A stretch of DNA of 42,519 nucleotides, taken from positions 1 to 42,519 of the forward strand of contig NZ_BAUA01000027.1 of NCBI RefSeq assembly GCF_000710915.1, in the 5' to 3' direction. The notes beneath the pieces were generated by a model. That model made no database searches, had not been told where the DNA came from, and worked only from the letters and a program-made list of their open reading frames with translations. The stretch is from Nocardia brasiliensis IFM 10847. GTDB lineage: Bacteria > Actinomycetota > Actinomycetes > Mycobacteriales > Mycobacteriaceae. Below are positions 1-8,298 of this stretch, one piece after another. Position 1 is the stretch's first letter, and each line of letters starts with the position of its first letter. A program made the translations under genes and the position numbers.

Positions 1-418
1 CCAGCGTGCCGTGTCCGTCGCAGTCGACGGTGCCGTCGGTATCGGAGACGTAGTCGCCGCCGGGCTGCAGGGCGGGTAGCCGAGGATGTCGGTTCACACC
101 GGTATCGATCACCGCGACCTTCTGTCCCGCGCCCCGGCTGAACTGCCAGGCGGCGGGCAGTTCGAGCACTCGCTGCGAGATCGGCGGCTCGTTGGGCGGG
201 GCGCCGGTGAGCGCGGGTTCGGCGCAAAGATCCCGCTGCTCGGTGGGTTCCAGCGGGGCGGGACGGCCGCTGAGGGCCTGCGCGATACCGAGCGCACCCG
301 GATCGATGGCGGGTGGTGAGATCGCGAAAGCGGGCGGCGTGGGCAGGCTCACCACGCCGATCACTGCGGCGACACTGGCCATCCGCAGCAGGCTGCGGCG
401 GAAGGCGCTAGGTCTCAT
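1..418 (-). CDS. mycP: Mycosin MycP, subtilisin-like serine protease of the ESX system (N-terminal part, cut by the left window edge)
   Basis: Only the first ~139 residues are visible; the frame is open to base 1. Residues 1-32 form a signal peptide (basic start, hydrophobic core, likely cleavage after AFA). The S8 catalytic Asp is in VAVIDTGV (about residue 106) and the catalytic His is in DGHGT (about residue 135). The Ser region lies outside the window. Mycosins are membrane-anchored extracytoplasmic proteases of type VII secretion systems; they stabilise the membrane complex and cleave some substrates. The ATG at 418 lies 12 bases after the eccD stop, so eccD and mycP are almost certainly co-transcribed, a pairing that is conserved in ESX loci. 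The ESX assignment is firm; the exact ESX subtype is not determined. Confidence 0.96.
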   Translation of the reverse strand, partial: MRPSAFRRSLLRMASVAAVIGVVSLPTPPAFAISPPAIDPGALGIAQALSGRPAPLEPTEQRDLCAEPALTGAPPNEPPISQRVLELPAAWQFSRGAGQKVAVIDTGVNRHPRLPALQPGGDYVSDTDGTVDCDGHGTL

Positions 419-430
419 GTCTCCCTGCGC

Positions 431-1906
431 TCATATGTTTCTGGCCATCGAGTAGACGTTCATGATCCACAACACCAGCGGGATCAACGAGATGATCAGC
501 ATGTACTCGAAGATCTCGATCATCCGCCTGGTCACCGGCGTGACTTCGATATGCGGTCCGATCACGCCGAAGCCGACCGTGCCGGCCGCGAACACGACCA
601 GCAGACCGACCACGAGCAGTTCCAGGTCCGTGTCGCCGACGGCAGCGCCGACGATCAGCGCGACGAAGGTCAGGCAGCCACCCGCGATCAGGGTCGCGGC
701 CTGCGTGAGATCGGCGAAGGACCGGCCGCGCAGGCACAGGATGATCGCGGTGACGACGGCGAGGGTGACACCCTGCCAACGCGCCGAGCCCAGCGGGTCG
801 GCCGCACCGAACGCGCCGATCACCGCGCTCAGCGTGCACGCGATGATCAGGCCGGACTGGTACTGGTTGGCCGCGCGGGCCCGCTCGCCGAGGCCGGCCG
901 CCGACGGCAGCGCGGTGGCGCCGATCGCGCCGATGCCCTCGATGGTCGGGCGCGGTTCGTGATCGGCCGGGTCGATCGCCGCGCCCGCGGTGGGCACCGG
1001 CGGGATCGGCAGCCGGGCCAGGCCCGCGGCCAGCCGCGGCACCATCGACAGCAGCGCGATGCCCACCACCACCAGGCCGGCCGACAGCTTCGGCAGACCG
1101 GGATGCCAGACCATATACACCGCCGCCGAACCGCCCGCGATCACGCTGACCGCGGCCGCGGCGGAGAACAAGGTGGCACCCGTCCCGATGACCCGGTATC
1201 CGAGCACCGCGGCCACCAGGGTCAGCGAACAGCCGAGCAGCAGATGCGCACTCCCCAGCGCACCCGGCACGAACAGCGCGCCGCCACCGAACACCAGTAA
1301 CAGGCCGTCCAACGACAGCCAGGTGGCGGTGATCGTGTCGAGATACTTGCGGGCGGCGAAGCCGGCCGCGACGAAGGCGCCGATGCCCGCGGCGGTCAGG
1401 ATGAACGCGGGTGCGAGCGGATCGCCGTGCCCGCGCGCGTTCGCCAGCATCAGCAGGACGGTGAGCACCGTCAGCACCGAGGTGACCAGGCCGGTCCACC
1501 GTGCCGAGCTGCCGGTCCAGCTGCGGAACTCCTCCGCGGTCAGCCGGGAGACCGCGTCGATCACGTCGTCGAAGAGCGCGGGGGCTTCCTTCGAGGTGAC
1601 CGAGCGCAGCACCAGCAGTTCACCGTCGTGCACGTCCGCGTCGTTGAGCGTGCGGCTCGGGGCGAAGGCCTCCTGACCGACCCGCGCCAACGTCCAGTGC
1701 TGGGCCTGCAGCGGCACCGAATCGTCCTCGGCGTCTATCTGCTCCGGATTACGGGATTCGATCAGGGCCACCAGATCGCCGATGAAGCCGGCGATCGGCA
1801 CGGTCGCGGGCAGCCCGACGTCGAGCTGAGTATTACCGCCGATAACGGATACCCGACTCAATTCTGGCTCAGTAGCGCGTGCGCCACTGGTTGGTGTTTC
1901 GATCAA
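431..1906 (-). CDS. eccD: EccD, polytopic membrane channel component of the type VII secretion system
   Basis: The protein has 491 residues. About residues 15-102 form a soluble ubiquitin-like domain (begins LSRVSVIGGNTQLDVGLP, ends GELLVLRS). From about residue 137 a run of roughly eleven hydrophobic segments follows to the C-terminus, starting with GLVTSVLTVLTVLLMLANA. This is the standard EccD architecture and length. EccD dimers form the large membrane vestibule of the ESX inner-membrane complex. It is followed at 12 bases by mycP and divergent from eccA across 256 bases. The ATG at 1906 is the first start that keeps the whole ubiquitin-like domain. Confidence 0.95.
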   Translation of the reverse strand: MIETPTSGARATEPELSRVSVIGGNTQLDVGLPATVPIAGFIGDLVALIESRNPEQIDAEDDSVPLQAQHWTLARVGQEAFAPSRTLNDADVHDGELLVLRSVTSKEAPALFDDVIDAVSRLTAEEFRSWTGSSARWTGLVTSVLTVLTVLLMLANARGHGDPLAPAFILTAAGIGAFVAAGFAARKYLDTITATWLSLDGLLLVFGGGALFVPGALGSAHLLLGCSLTLVAAVLGYRVIGTGATLFSAAAAVSVIAGGSAAVYMVWHPGLPKLSAGLVVVGIALLSMVPRLAAGLARLPIPPVPTAGAAIDPADHEPRPTIEGIGAIGATALPSAAGLGERARAANQYQSGLIIACTLSAVIGAFGAADPLGSARWQGVTLAVVTAIILCLRGRSFADLTQAATLIAGGCLTFVALIVGAAVGDTDLELLVVGLLVVFAAGTVGFGVIGPHIEVTPVTRRMIEIFEYMLIISLIPLVLWIMNVYSMARNI

Positions 1907-2162
1907 CGACCCCGGACCCCCAGCCTCTCCACTGGCGATGGTTCACGCCCCAGCTGCACTGCGTGAATCTGTGCTGGGTGGAACGTCTTCTGAGTGAACG
2001 ACTTCGACACCCTAAGACTCTCACCTAGACAACACTTGCGTTGCAACCTCCCGGCAGCTGAACCTAATGTAACGGACAGACCAGGCACTGCGCGATCGGT
2101 AGTCTGGAGTCCACAAGAACTCATCCCATCACTACGAACGAAGACTTCGGGGTCAGACAGCC
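1907..2162. promoter_or_regulatory. Divergent intergenic region between eccD and eccA
   Basis: These 256 non-coding bases separate the divergent eccD (leftward) and eccA (rightward) starts, so promoters for both should lie here. The composition is less GC-rich than the flanking genes. On the plus strand TTGCAA at 2041-2046 and TAATGT at 2065-2070, 18 bases apart, look like a sigma70-type -35/-10 pair for eccA. TTGCAA is self-complementary and could also serve the other direction. The eccA ribosome-binding site is weak. The promoter assignment is by eye only. Confidence 0.4.
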
Positions 2163-3998
2163 ATGACCGGCAATCGCCAAGCACAACGAGCCTTCGACGC
2201 CGGAATTCTGTCACTCGGACTGTCCATCGAAGGACAGGAATCCGCGCGCGATCTCGAATACGCGAAGCTCGCTTTTCAGCGGGCCACCGAGTGGGACCCC
2301 ACCATGTGCGACGCCTGGCTCGGTCGCGCGGCCGCGGGTGAGCTCACCAAGGACGTCTTGTTCAACATGCACCGGACCAGCACCAGCACGCTGTACCGGG
2401 AGCAGCGCAGGCTCGGCCTGCAGTCCAGGGAGCTCGCCGGCCGCTTCCTGCCCGGCCTTTATATCGACTACCCGCTGTCGAGCTACACCGAGATCTGGCT
2501 GGCCTGGGCCGCGCAACTCATCGCGGACCAGGAGTACGACGAGGCCGAGCGCGTGCTCGACGAGCTCGACGCGCACCGCAAGTCGCAGCTCAGCGATCCG
2601 GACCGGGAGATCGACAACCGCATCTGCGCGTACGTGCGCGGCGTGCTGCACTACAACACCCAGCGCTGGCCCGATGTGATGGCCGTGCTGGCCGGTTCGG
2701 CCGAGTGGGACGATCCGTATCTCGCCGCGGGCGCGCACGTCATGGTCGGCACCGCCTGCGCCCAGCTCGGGCTGTTCGGTGAGGCGATCCGCCGGATGGA
2801 ACAGGCCGAGGCGGGACCGATCCCGGCCGCCCGATCGACCGCTATGTTCTGTCGCGGCCTGTGCCTGCGCGAATCCGGCAACGAGGAGATCGCGCAGGGC
2901 CTGTTCGAGAAGGTGTATTCACAGGCGCCGGATTTTGCCGCGAACGCCGCCGCCATGCGCGACCGCACCTACCGGATCAGCGTCACCTCCCGCGAGACGA
3001 TCGACGCCCGCACCGACAAGTGGGATCCGAACTCGGCGCCGTCGATGAAACAGCTGGAGCAGGCCGAGACCGAGGACCGCGCCAAGAAGATCCTGGCCGA
3101 GGCCCGCGCGGAGCTGGACTCCCAGATCGGCCTGTCCTCGGTGAAGACCCAGGTGGCCAAGCTGCAGTCGAGCGCGCAGATGGCGAAGATCCGCGCGGAG
3201 AAGGGCCTGGCCGCCGGCGCCCGCGGTCAGCACCTGGCCTTCACCGGCCCGCCCGGTACCGGTAAGACCACGATCGCCCGTGTGGTCGCCAAGATCTATT
3301 GCGGCGTAGGCATTTTGAAGACCGACAAGGTGGTCGAGGCCAAGCGCGTCGACTTCGTCAGCCAGAACCTCGGCGGCACCGCGCTCAAGACGGAGGCGCT
3401 GATCGACAGCGCGATGGACGGCGTGCTGTTCATCGACGAGGCCTACACGCTGATCCAGACCGGTCTGCAGGGCGGCGACTCGTTCGGCCGCGAAGCCGTG
3501 GACACACTGCTGGCCCGGATGGAGAACGACCGCGACCGGCTGGTCGTGATCATCGCCGGGTACGACGGCGAGATCGATCGCCTGCTGGCCGCCAATGACG
3601 GTCTGGCGTCCCGCTTTTCCAAGCGCGTGCAGTTCCCGTCCTACACTCCGGAAGAGCTCGGCGAGATCGGCAAGGTCATCGCGAACAAGCGCGATTCGGA
3701 GCTGTCCGACGAGGCCCTCGAACTGCTCGTGATCGCCTGCACCAAGCTCTATTCGCTGCAGAGCACCGACCAGAGCGGTCAGCCGCGCCGCGGCGTCGAC
3801 CTGGCGGGTAACGGCCGGTTCATCCGCAACGTCATCGAGGCCGCCGAGGAGGAACGCGAGTTCCGGTTGGCCAACGACGAGTCGCTGGACCTGGCCAATA
3901 TCGACGAGTCGATGCTGATGCGCATCGAGGCCCCGGATATGCACACCGCGCTGTCGGGCATCATCGCGTCGCTGAACGTCAAGGGCTTCAACGACTGA
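2163..3998 (+). CDS. eccA: EccA, cytosolic AAA+ ATPase of the type VII secretion system
   Basis: The protein has 611 residues, matching EccA/CbxX-CfqX family length. The N-terminal ~280 residues are helical and TPR-like (FDAGILSLGL near the start, later AWAAQLIADQEYDEAERVL). The AAA+ module covers about residues 300-600, with Walker A GPPGTGKT at 362-369 and Walker B GVLFIDEAY from residue 420. An arginine-finger region lies further down in the segment GLASRFSKRVQFPSY. In mycobacteria EccA works with EspG to recycle chaperones and support export of PE/PPE and Esp substrates. It is absent from the simplest ESX-4 systems, so its presence with EspG and PE/PPE here marks an advanced ESX type. The start ATG is supported by family-like N-terminal sequence. 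Confidence 0.96.
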   Translation: MTGNRQAQRAFDAGILSLGLSIEGQESARDLEYAKLAFQRATEWDPTMCDAWLGRAAAGELTKDVLFNMHRTSTSTLYREQRRLGLQSRELAGRFLPGLYIDYPLSSYTEIWLAWAAQLIADQEYDEAERVLDELDAHRKSQLSDPDREIDNRICAYVRGVLHYNTQRWPDVMAVLAGSAEWDDPYLAAGAHVMVGTACAQLGLFGEAIRRMEQAEAGPIPAARSTAMFCRGLCLRESGNEEIAQGLFEKVYSQAPDFAANAAAMRDRTYRISVTSRETIDARTDKWDPNSAPSMKQLEQAETEDRAKKILAEARAELDSQIGLSSVKTQVAKLQSSAQMAKIRAEKGLAAGARGQHLAFTGPPGTGKTTIARVVAKIYCGVGILKTDKVVEAKRVDFVSQNLGGTALKTEALIDSAMDGVLFIDEAYTLIQTGLQGGDSFGREAVDTLLARMENDRDRLVVIIAGYDGEIDRLLAANDGLASRFSKRVQFPSYTPEELGEIGKVIANKRDSELSDEALELLVIACTKLYSLQSTDQSGQPRRGVDLAGNGRFIRNVIEAAEEEREFRLANDESLDLANIDESMLMRIEAPDMHTALSGIIASLNVKGFND

Positions 3999-4004
3999 CC
4001 CCCG

Positions 4005-4024
4005 CCGCCGGGTTACTCCGGCGG
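4005..4024. terminator. Short hairpin at the convergent eccA/eccB junction
   Basis: A perfect 7-bp stem (CCGCCGG at 4005-4011 with CCGGCGG at 4018-4024) and a 6-base loop sit over the 14-base gap between the convergent eccA and eccB stops. The eccB stop codon lies in the loop. There is no T-tract on either strand, so it is at best a weak bidirectional terminator or attenuating structure. Confidence 0.35.
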
Positions 4025-5527
4025 TTCCAGGGGGAGCTGGTCGCGGGCGGTGAGGGCTTCCTTCTGGGACAATGTCGCGCCCGGCACCATCTGGCCGATG
4101 ATCGGCCACGGCGCGAGACGTGGCGTATTCCCGAGGCCGAGCACCTGCGCGGTCGCCATATCGGGGATGCCGTAGCGCACACCGTTATCGGCGACGTAGA
4201 ACAGGCTGCCGCGGCGCGGGCTGCCCGGCCCCATCCCGGTTACCTGCACGAATTCCCCGGTGCCCGGCGGGACGTACACCGCGTCCACGTGATCGCCGGT
4301 CCCGTCCGCGGTAGCCAGCGTGACGGTCTTGGCGGATTCGGCGATCGGCACGCGGACACCGGCGAGCAGCGTGATCGCCGCGCGTTCGTTCGGGCCGTCG
4401 CCCGCATCCACCTTGCGGTTGGCCGGGGCCGTGCCCGGCGTCTTGGTCCACGCCACGCAAGTGACGGGCGCGTCCTCCGCATTCAGGATCTTCGGCGGTT
4501 CCACCGGAAAGTCGTTGACCGGCAACGAATGCAGGATCGGCAGCCGGTCCAGCACGTCCGGCGGCATGGTCGGGATATCGCTCATCCCGTGCGAATCGGC
4601 GAACCGGATCACCTGCGCGGTGAACGGGCTCACCGGCTGCAGGCCCTCCGCGAGCACCACGTACAGACCGGGTTTGCCGTCTCCGACGTCACTGACCGAA
4701 ATGACGCCGCCCACCGGAACTTTCGACAGCGGGCCCGGTCCCGGTTGCCCTGCCTGCGGGATCTGCGGCGCCGTGATCGCGGGGACTTCCGTTGTCGCAC
4801 CGAGCATTCCGGTGCCGATCGGGCGGGCCCGGTGCGCCGTCAGGTTCAGCGCGCGCACCAGCACCGAGTTGTTGGGGTCGATCTCGGCCCGCTTGCCGTC
4901 ATAGACCAGGTAGGTCTTGTCGCTGCGCTTCACCAGCAGCGCCTGGTCCGCGCCGACCGTGCGGATCCGATCGCCGAGCTCCGGTTTGCCCGCGATGATC
5001 GTCGTGGTGCCACCGGTCGCCGAGGCCGCGCTACCGCCCTGCGACAGTGCGATCGTCTCGCAGAGCGTCCACGCCGACCGCGAGCCCTGCGACGACCCGG
5101 GCAGCGCGCTCGGCGCGCCGGGGATGCCGACCATCGGGCCGCGCGGCATGTCGTTGAGCTTGCTGTCCTTGACGCCGTGCGGCTCGGCGTTGCTGCCCGT
5201 GATCAATCGGGCCGAGGCCAGGTTGAGCACCGGGTGCAGCGTCTTGCTGCCGTCCTCGGCCTGCACCACGACGTATAGTGCGCCGCTCTGCTTGCCCGAG
5301 ACGATCAGGTTGTCGCCGATCGCGCCCTGAGGACGCAGGAAGCCCAGGATCGCCGCACCGGCGATGATGAGGATGCCGAGCACCAAACCGACCCACAGCG
5401 AACGCACCTGGGACCGCATAGGGTCGTGCAGCATCCGCACATCACGCCGCACCAGCGCGTGATCGAGTCGGCGCAACAGGAATCGATACCCGTTGACCTG
5501 GGCTCGGGTGGTCAACTGTGCCGGCAC
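4013..5527 (-). CDS. eccB: EccB, membrane-anchored periplasmic component of the type VII secretion system
   Basis: The protein has 504 residues. A short cytosolic N-terminus begins MPAQLTTRAQVNGYRFLLRR, the family's typical opening. One transmembrane helix follows at about residues 42-64 (SLWVGLVLGILIIAGAAILGF). The rest is a large extracytoplasmic domain. Two cysteines in WTLCETIAL and APVTCVAW fit the conserved EccB disulfide. EccB forms the periplasmic part of the ESX core complex. The gene is convergent with eccA (14-base gap) and divergent from eccE (80 bases). The function call is firm. The unusual point is its isolation on the minus strand between two plus-strand esx genes. Confidence 0.95.
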   Translation of the reverse strand: MPAQLTTRAQVNGYRFLLRRLDHALVRRDVRMLHDPMRSQVRSLWVGLVLGILIIAGAAILGFLRPQGAIGDNLIVSGKQSGALYVVVQAEDGSKTLHPVLNLASARLITGSNAEPHGVKDSKLNDMPRGPMVGIPGAPSALPGSSQGSRSAWTLCETIALSQGGSAASATGGTTTIIAGKPELGDRIRTVGADQALLVKRSDKTYLVYDGKRAEIDPNNSVLVRALNLTAHRARPIGTGMLGATTEVPAITAPQIPQAGQPGPGPLSKVPVGGVISVSDVGDGKPGLYVVLAEGLQPVSPFTAQVIRFADSHGMSDIPTMPPDVLDRLPILHSLPVNDFPVEPPKILNAEDAPVTCVAWTKTPGTAPANRKVDAGDGPNERAAITLLAGVRVPIAESAKTVTLATADGTGDHVDAVYVPPGTGEFVQVTGMGPGSPRRGSLFYVADNGVRYGIPDMATAQVLGLGNTPRLAPWPIIGQMVPGATLSQKEALTARDQLPLEPPE

Positions 5528-5607
5528 AAGGTCTCCATCGAACTGTCGAGAACCATCTTCATCGACACGGTACCGTAATTCCAGGACGGCCCTGAACCGA
5601 TGAATTC
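5528..5607. promoter_or_regulatory. Divergent spacer between eccB and eccE
   Basis: Eighty bases lie between two divergent start codons and must hold promoter elements for both genes, unless eccE starts further downstream at the GTG at 5653. I could not pick a convincing -35/-10 pair. Confidence 0.35.
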
Positions 5608-7446
5608 ATGGCTGGCGGAGTATCCGCACGGGTGGCAGACAGGGACTACACGGTGACGACGAGTGTGAACGAGACCAGGCCCGACGGGGCGACCGAGCAG
5701 GAGGGCGGTGCGGCGGCAGCGCCCGGCCGCACCTCGACCTACGACACCCTGCGCGATCCCGAATTCTGGCTCTTCCGTGTCTATCCCTTGCGGGTAGTGG
5801 TGCCCATGGTGGTGCTCGCCGCGGTGGCGGCCTGGGTCGTGCTCGCCACCACCGAGAACCTGTGGGGCGCGGTCGGTACCGGCGTCGGAATCGCGCTGAT
5901 CGGCTTGATCCCGATCCGCGGCCGCACCCTGGCAGGCATGATCGGCGGCGCGCTGGCCCGCCGGCGCAGCGGTCTGCGGCCCGCGGACCAGCTCACCCAG
6001 GCGCCCGCCTTCGACGTGCCGTTCAGTGAAGGCGGCGGTTACGGCGTGCGCTGGGACGGCGAACTGCTGCTCACCATGCTGCGCATCGACCCGCCGCCGG
6101 ACACGATGACGCTGCTGCGTCGTGGTTCGCTCAGCACCGACCAGCTGCTGCCGCTCACCGAGATCGCCCGCTGCTTGGACCAATTCGACCTGACGCTGGC
6201 CAGCGTGGACATCGTGAGCACGGGGGCGCGCACGGCGGGCACCGGCATCATCTCGCACCTCTATGACCGCATCCTCGGCCCGCTGCCCGCGATCGCGCAC
6301 CGCACCCTCTGGCTGGTGCTGCGGCTGGACCCGCTGGCCAACGCCGAGGCGGTGGACAAGCGCGGGGGCGGCGGTACGGGCGCGCTGCGCACCGCGATGA
6401 TCGCCACCCGACGGGTGGCCAACCGGCTGGCCGCGCACGACATCGCCACCTCGGTGCTCACCGCCACCGAAATGAACACCGCGGTCCGGGAACTCACCCA
6501 CGGCTTCGAGGTCGATCAGCTCACCGAATCGCCGAGATCGCTGGAGTACCAAGGCCGGTACCTCACCCAGTACCAGATCGGCGCGGACATGATCGCCCCG
6601 GCCGGCCTCGCCGATATCTGGACGGTGCAGAGCCTGTCCACCACGGTGACCCTGCGGCTGCGCCCCGGCGCGAACCGGCACGACACCCGGGCCGATCACC
6701 TGGGCACCGTCGTGCTCAACGCCGTCGTCCGGTTCGACACCACCTTCGAGCCCGACGAACCGCCGCTGCCCGGCCTGCGCGAGCTGCCGGGCAATCAGAT
6801 GCGAATCCTGTTGGACACCTTGCCGATCGGCGCCACCGGACGCTGGGGCTCGGATACCGGCTACCGCGGCACCATCGCCGCGCTCACCGATATCGCGGTG
6901 CCGACGGCAGGCTGTGGGCAGTTGATCGGCGCCGACGAACTCGGCCAGGGCATCGCGGTGCCGCTGGTCGGCGAGGGCACCCGGCACCTGGAGGTCGTCG
7001 GCAATCTCGACCTGGCCCAGCAGGTGATCCTGCGCGCCACCGCGCTCGGCGCGCACGCCATCGTGCACACCGCACGGCCGGACGCCTGGCACACGATGGT
7101 GACCAATCTCGATGCACCGCACGTCATCTCGATCGCGCCGCGCTCCGCGGGCGCCAGCTATCACGCGCCCGCCGCGCCACCGCTGCCCGCCGCGCCCTAT
7201 CCGAGCACGACCGTGGTGGTCTTCGACGGCATCGCGCCCACCGCGCACGCGGGCGGCGCCACCATCGTGCACGTACGGACGCCGGACGAGCCGCCCGCGC
7301 CGATCGACGCGGACGTCACGCTGCTCCAGGATCCGCTCGCGCCCAACCGGATCACCGTGCGCACCGCCACCGCGAGCGCGACCGTGTTCATGGTGACGAC
7401 GCCGGACGAGATGCACTACATCGGCGAATCGCTCGCCGCACGCTGA
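5608..7446 (+). CDS. eccE: EccE, membrane component of the type VII secretion system
   Basis: The protein has up to 612 residues. After a polar N-terminus, two transmembrane helices lie at about residues 60-103 (VVVPMVVLAAVAAWVVLA, then VGTGVGIALIGLIPI). A soluble domain follows with the typical EccE stretch YGVRWDGELLLTMLRIDPPP. EccE lines the outside of the ESX inner-membrane complex and is present only in ESX types that also have EccA and EspG-like partners. The start is uncertain. The ATG at 5608 has a poor ribosome site; GTG at 5632 or 5653 (AGGG about 10 bases upstream of the latter) would shorten the protein by 8 or 15 residues without touching the domains. It converges on the esx operon. 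Confidence 0.92.
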   Translation: MAGGVSARVADRDYTVTTSVNETRPDGATEQEGGAAAAPGRTSTYDTLRDPEFWLFRVYPLRVVVPMVVLAAVAAWVVLATTENLWGAVGTGVGIALIGLIPIRGRTLAGMIGGALARRRSGLRPADQLTQAPAFDVPFSEGGGYGVRWDGELLLTMLRIDPPPDTMTLLRRGSLSTDQLLPLTEIARCLDQFDLTLASVDIVSTGARTAGTGIISHLYDRILGPLPAIAHRTLWLVLRLDPLANAEAVDKRGGGGTGALRTAMIATRRVANRLAAHDIATSVLTATEMNTAVRELTHGFEVDQLTESPRSLEYQGRYLTQYQIGADMIAPAGLADIWTVQSLSTTVTLRLRPGANRHDTRADHLGTVVLNAVVRFDTTFEPDEPPLPGLRELPGNQMRILLDTLPIGATGRWGSDTGYRGTIAALTDIAVPTAGCGQLIGADELGQGIAVPLVGEGTRHLEVVGNLDLAQQVILRATALGAHAIVHTARPDAWHTMVTNLDAPHVISIAPRSAGASYHAPAAPPLPAAPYPSTTVVVFDGIAPTAHAGGATIVHVRTPDEPPAPIDADVTLLQDPLAPNRITVRTATASATVFMVTTPDEMHYIGESLAAR

Positions 7447-7449
7447 AGC

Positions 7450-7491
7450 ACACCGGGCCCGCCCGCGCGAAAGCCCGGGCGGGCCGGGTGT
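7450..7491 (+). terminator. Strong hairpin after eccE
   Basis: A 16-base stem (7450-7465 pairing with 7476-7491, one mismatch) with a 10-base loop begins four bases after the eccE stop. The stem is almost pure GC. The T-tract is weak on plus, so termination may rely on the hairpin alone. Confidence 0.65.
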
Positions 7492-7519
7492 ATTCGCGCT
7501 CGACGCTCCGAAAACCGAA

Positions 7520-7555
7520 ACGGCCGACCGGAACTCGCAGGTTCCGGCCGGCCGT
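7520..7555 (-). terminator. Rho-independent-type terminator of the esx/PE-PPE operon
   Basis: A 15-base stem (7520-7534 pairing with 7541-7555, one mismatch) with a 6-base loop lies 15 bases past the last minus-strand stop. Read on the minus strand it is followed by TTTCGGTTTT, a reasonable T-rich tract. Together with the hairpin at 7450-7491 it insulates two convergent operons. Confidence 0.7.
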
Positions 7556-7570
7556 CAGGTAGCCGTCATC

Positions 7571-7864
7571 TCAGAATGCGGCGAAACCGTCGCCGACCTT
7601 GCCGTCGGCCTCGAGCGCGCGCTGCAGCGCGTTCTCGACCTGAGCACCGAGGGCATCCAGCTTCTGCAGGGTGTCCTCCAGACTCGTGGTGAGGTTCTTG
7701 TGCGCCGCGTCGAAGCCCTGCGACGCGTTCTCACCGGTCAGGTTGTCGTGGAACGCCTTGGCGGCGTCGTTGAGCGAGTCGATCTCGCCCTTCATCTTGC
7801 CGCCGTGGTTCTGCAGGTCGCTGTACAGCTCGTTCATGGCTGCGGGATCGTAAAGGATGGTCAT
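7571..7864 (-). CDS. EsxG-like WXG100-family secreted protein
   Basis: The 97-residue helix-turn-helix protein is the last gene of the long minus-strand operon. It lies 48 bases after its WXG partner. The turn region AFHDNLTGENASQGFDAAH resembles mycobacterial EsxG, which reads AFHQGESSAAFQAAH. Like EsxG it lacks a canonical Trp-x-Gly; LTG occupies residues 42-44. The C-terminus DGFAAF recalls the EsxG ending. Esx proteins are exported as 1:1 heterodimers by the ESX apparatus, and this is the non-WXG half of such a pair. No clear C-terminal YxxxD/E signal is seen. I infer an EsxG-type role from the turn and pairing, not from a search. Confidence 0.85.
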   Translation of the reverse strand: MTILYDPAAMNELYSDLQNHGGKMKGEIDSLNDAAKAFHDNLTGENASQGFDAAHKNLTTSLEDTLQKLDALGAQVENALQRALEADGKVGDGFAAF

Positions 7865-7912
7865 TCTTTATTCCTTAGAACGATGGGGTTCCGATAAGGG
7901 ATGGACAGACCG

Positions 7913-8209
7913 TCAGGCCTGGTCCATGGCCTGCAGGGTCTTCTTGCCGCCGTCGACGGCCTGCGAGAACTGGTCGAGCCGCTTGTTCAGGTCCTCGGCT
8001 TCGTCGTGCCAGTCACGGGCGACCTGAACGAACTTGTCGGACGCATCGCCCTTCCAGCCCTTCAGCACATCCTGTGCGGCCTGATCGATTTCCTTGACCG
8101 AAGTCCGCAGGTTGTTGATCGCGGTCTCCAGATCACCGACGACCTTGTCGACGCCACCGGCCTCGACACCAACAGCCTTGCCCGAGCCACCGAGAGAGGT
8201 GAGAGACAT
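7913..8209 (-). CDS. WXG100-family ESX secreted protein (ESAT-6/EsxH-like partner)
   Basis: The 98-residue protein has two predicted helices flanking GWKGDASDKF, with the WXG motif W52-K-G54 followed by the usual small residue and Phe. No signal peptide is present, as expected for a T7SS substrate. It precedes the EsxG-like gene in the same operon, and the two should form the exported heterodimer. It lies 89 bases downstream of espG. The RNA between them could carry an internal promoter or processing site, because Esx pairs are often expressed at a higher level than upstream genes; that is inference. Confidence 0.92.
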   Translation of the reverse strand: MSLTSLGGSGKAVGVEAGGVDKVVGDLETAINNLRTSVKEIDQAAQDVLKGWKGDASDKFVQVARDWHDEAEDLNKRLDQFSQAVDGGKKTLQAMDQA

Positions 8210-8298
8210 TTCTTTGACCTTTCGTCATTTTTGTTGATCGCTGTCCCATACGAGCGATCTCGTTGCAATACGAGACAACCGAAGTTGCACCCCGAGAA

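Noticed and set aside
2919..4109. 396-codon minus-strand frame opposite eccA
   Set aside because: Antisense to the AAA+ domain of EccA, which carries intact Walker motifs.
5512..7416. 634-codon minus-strand frame opposite eccE
   Set aside because: Arg/Gly/His-rich shadow; the plus strand encodes the clear two-helix EccE.
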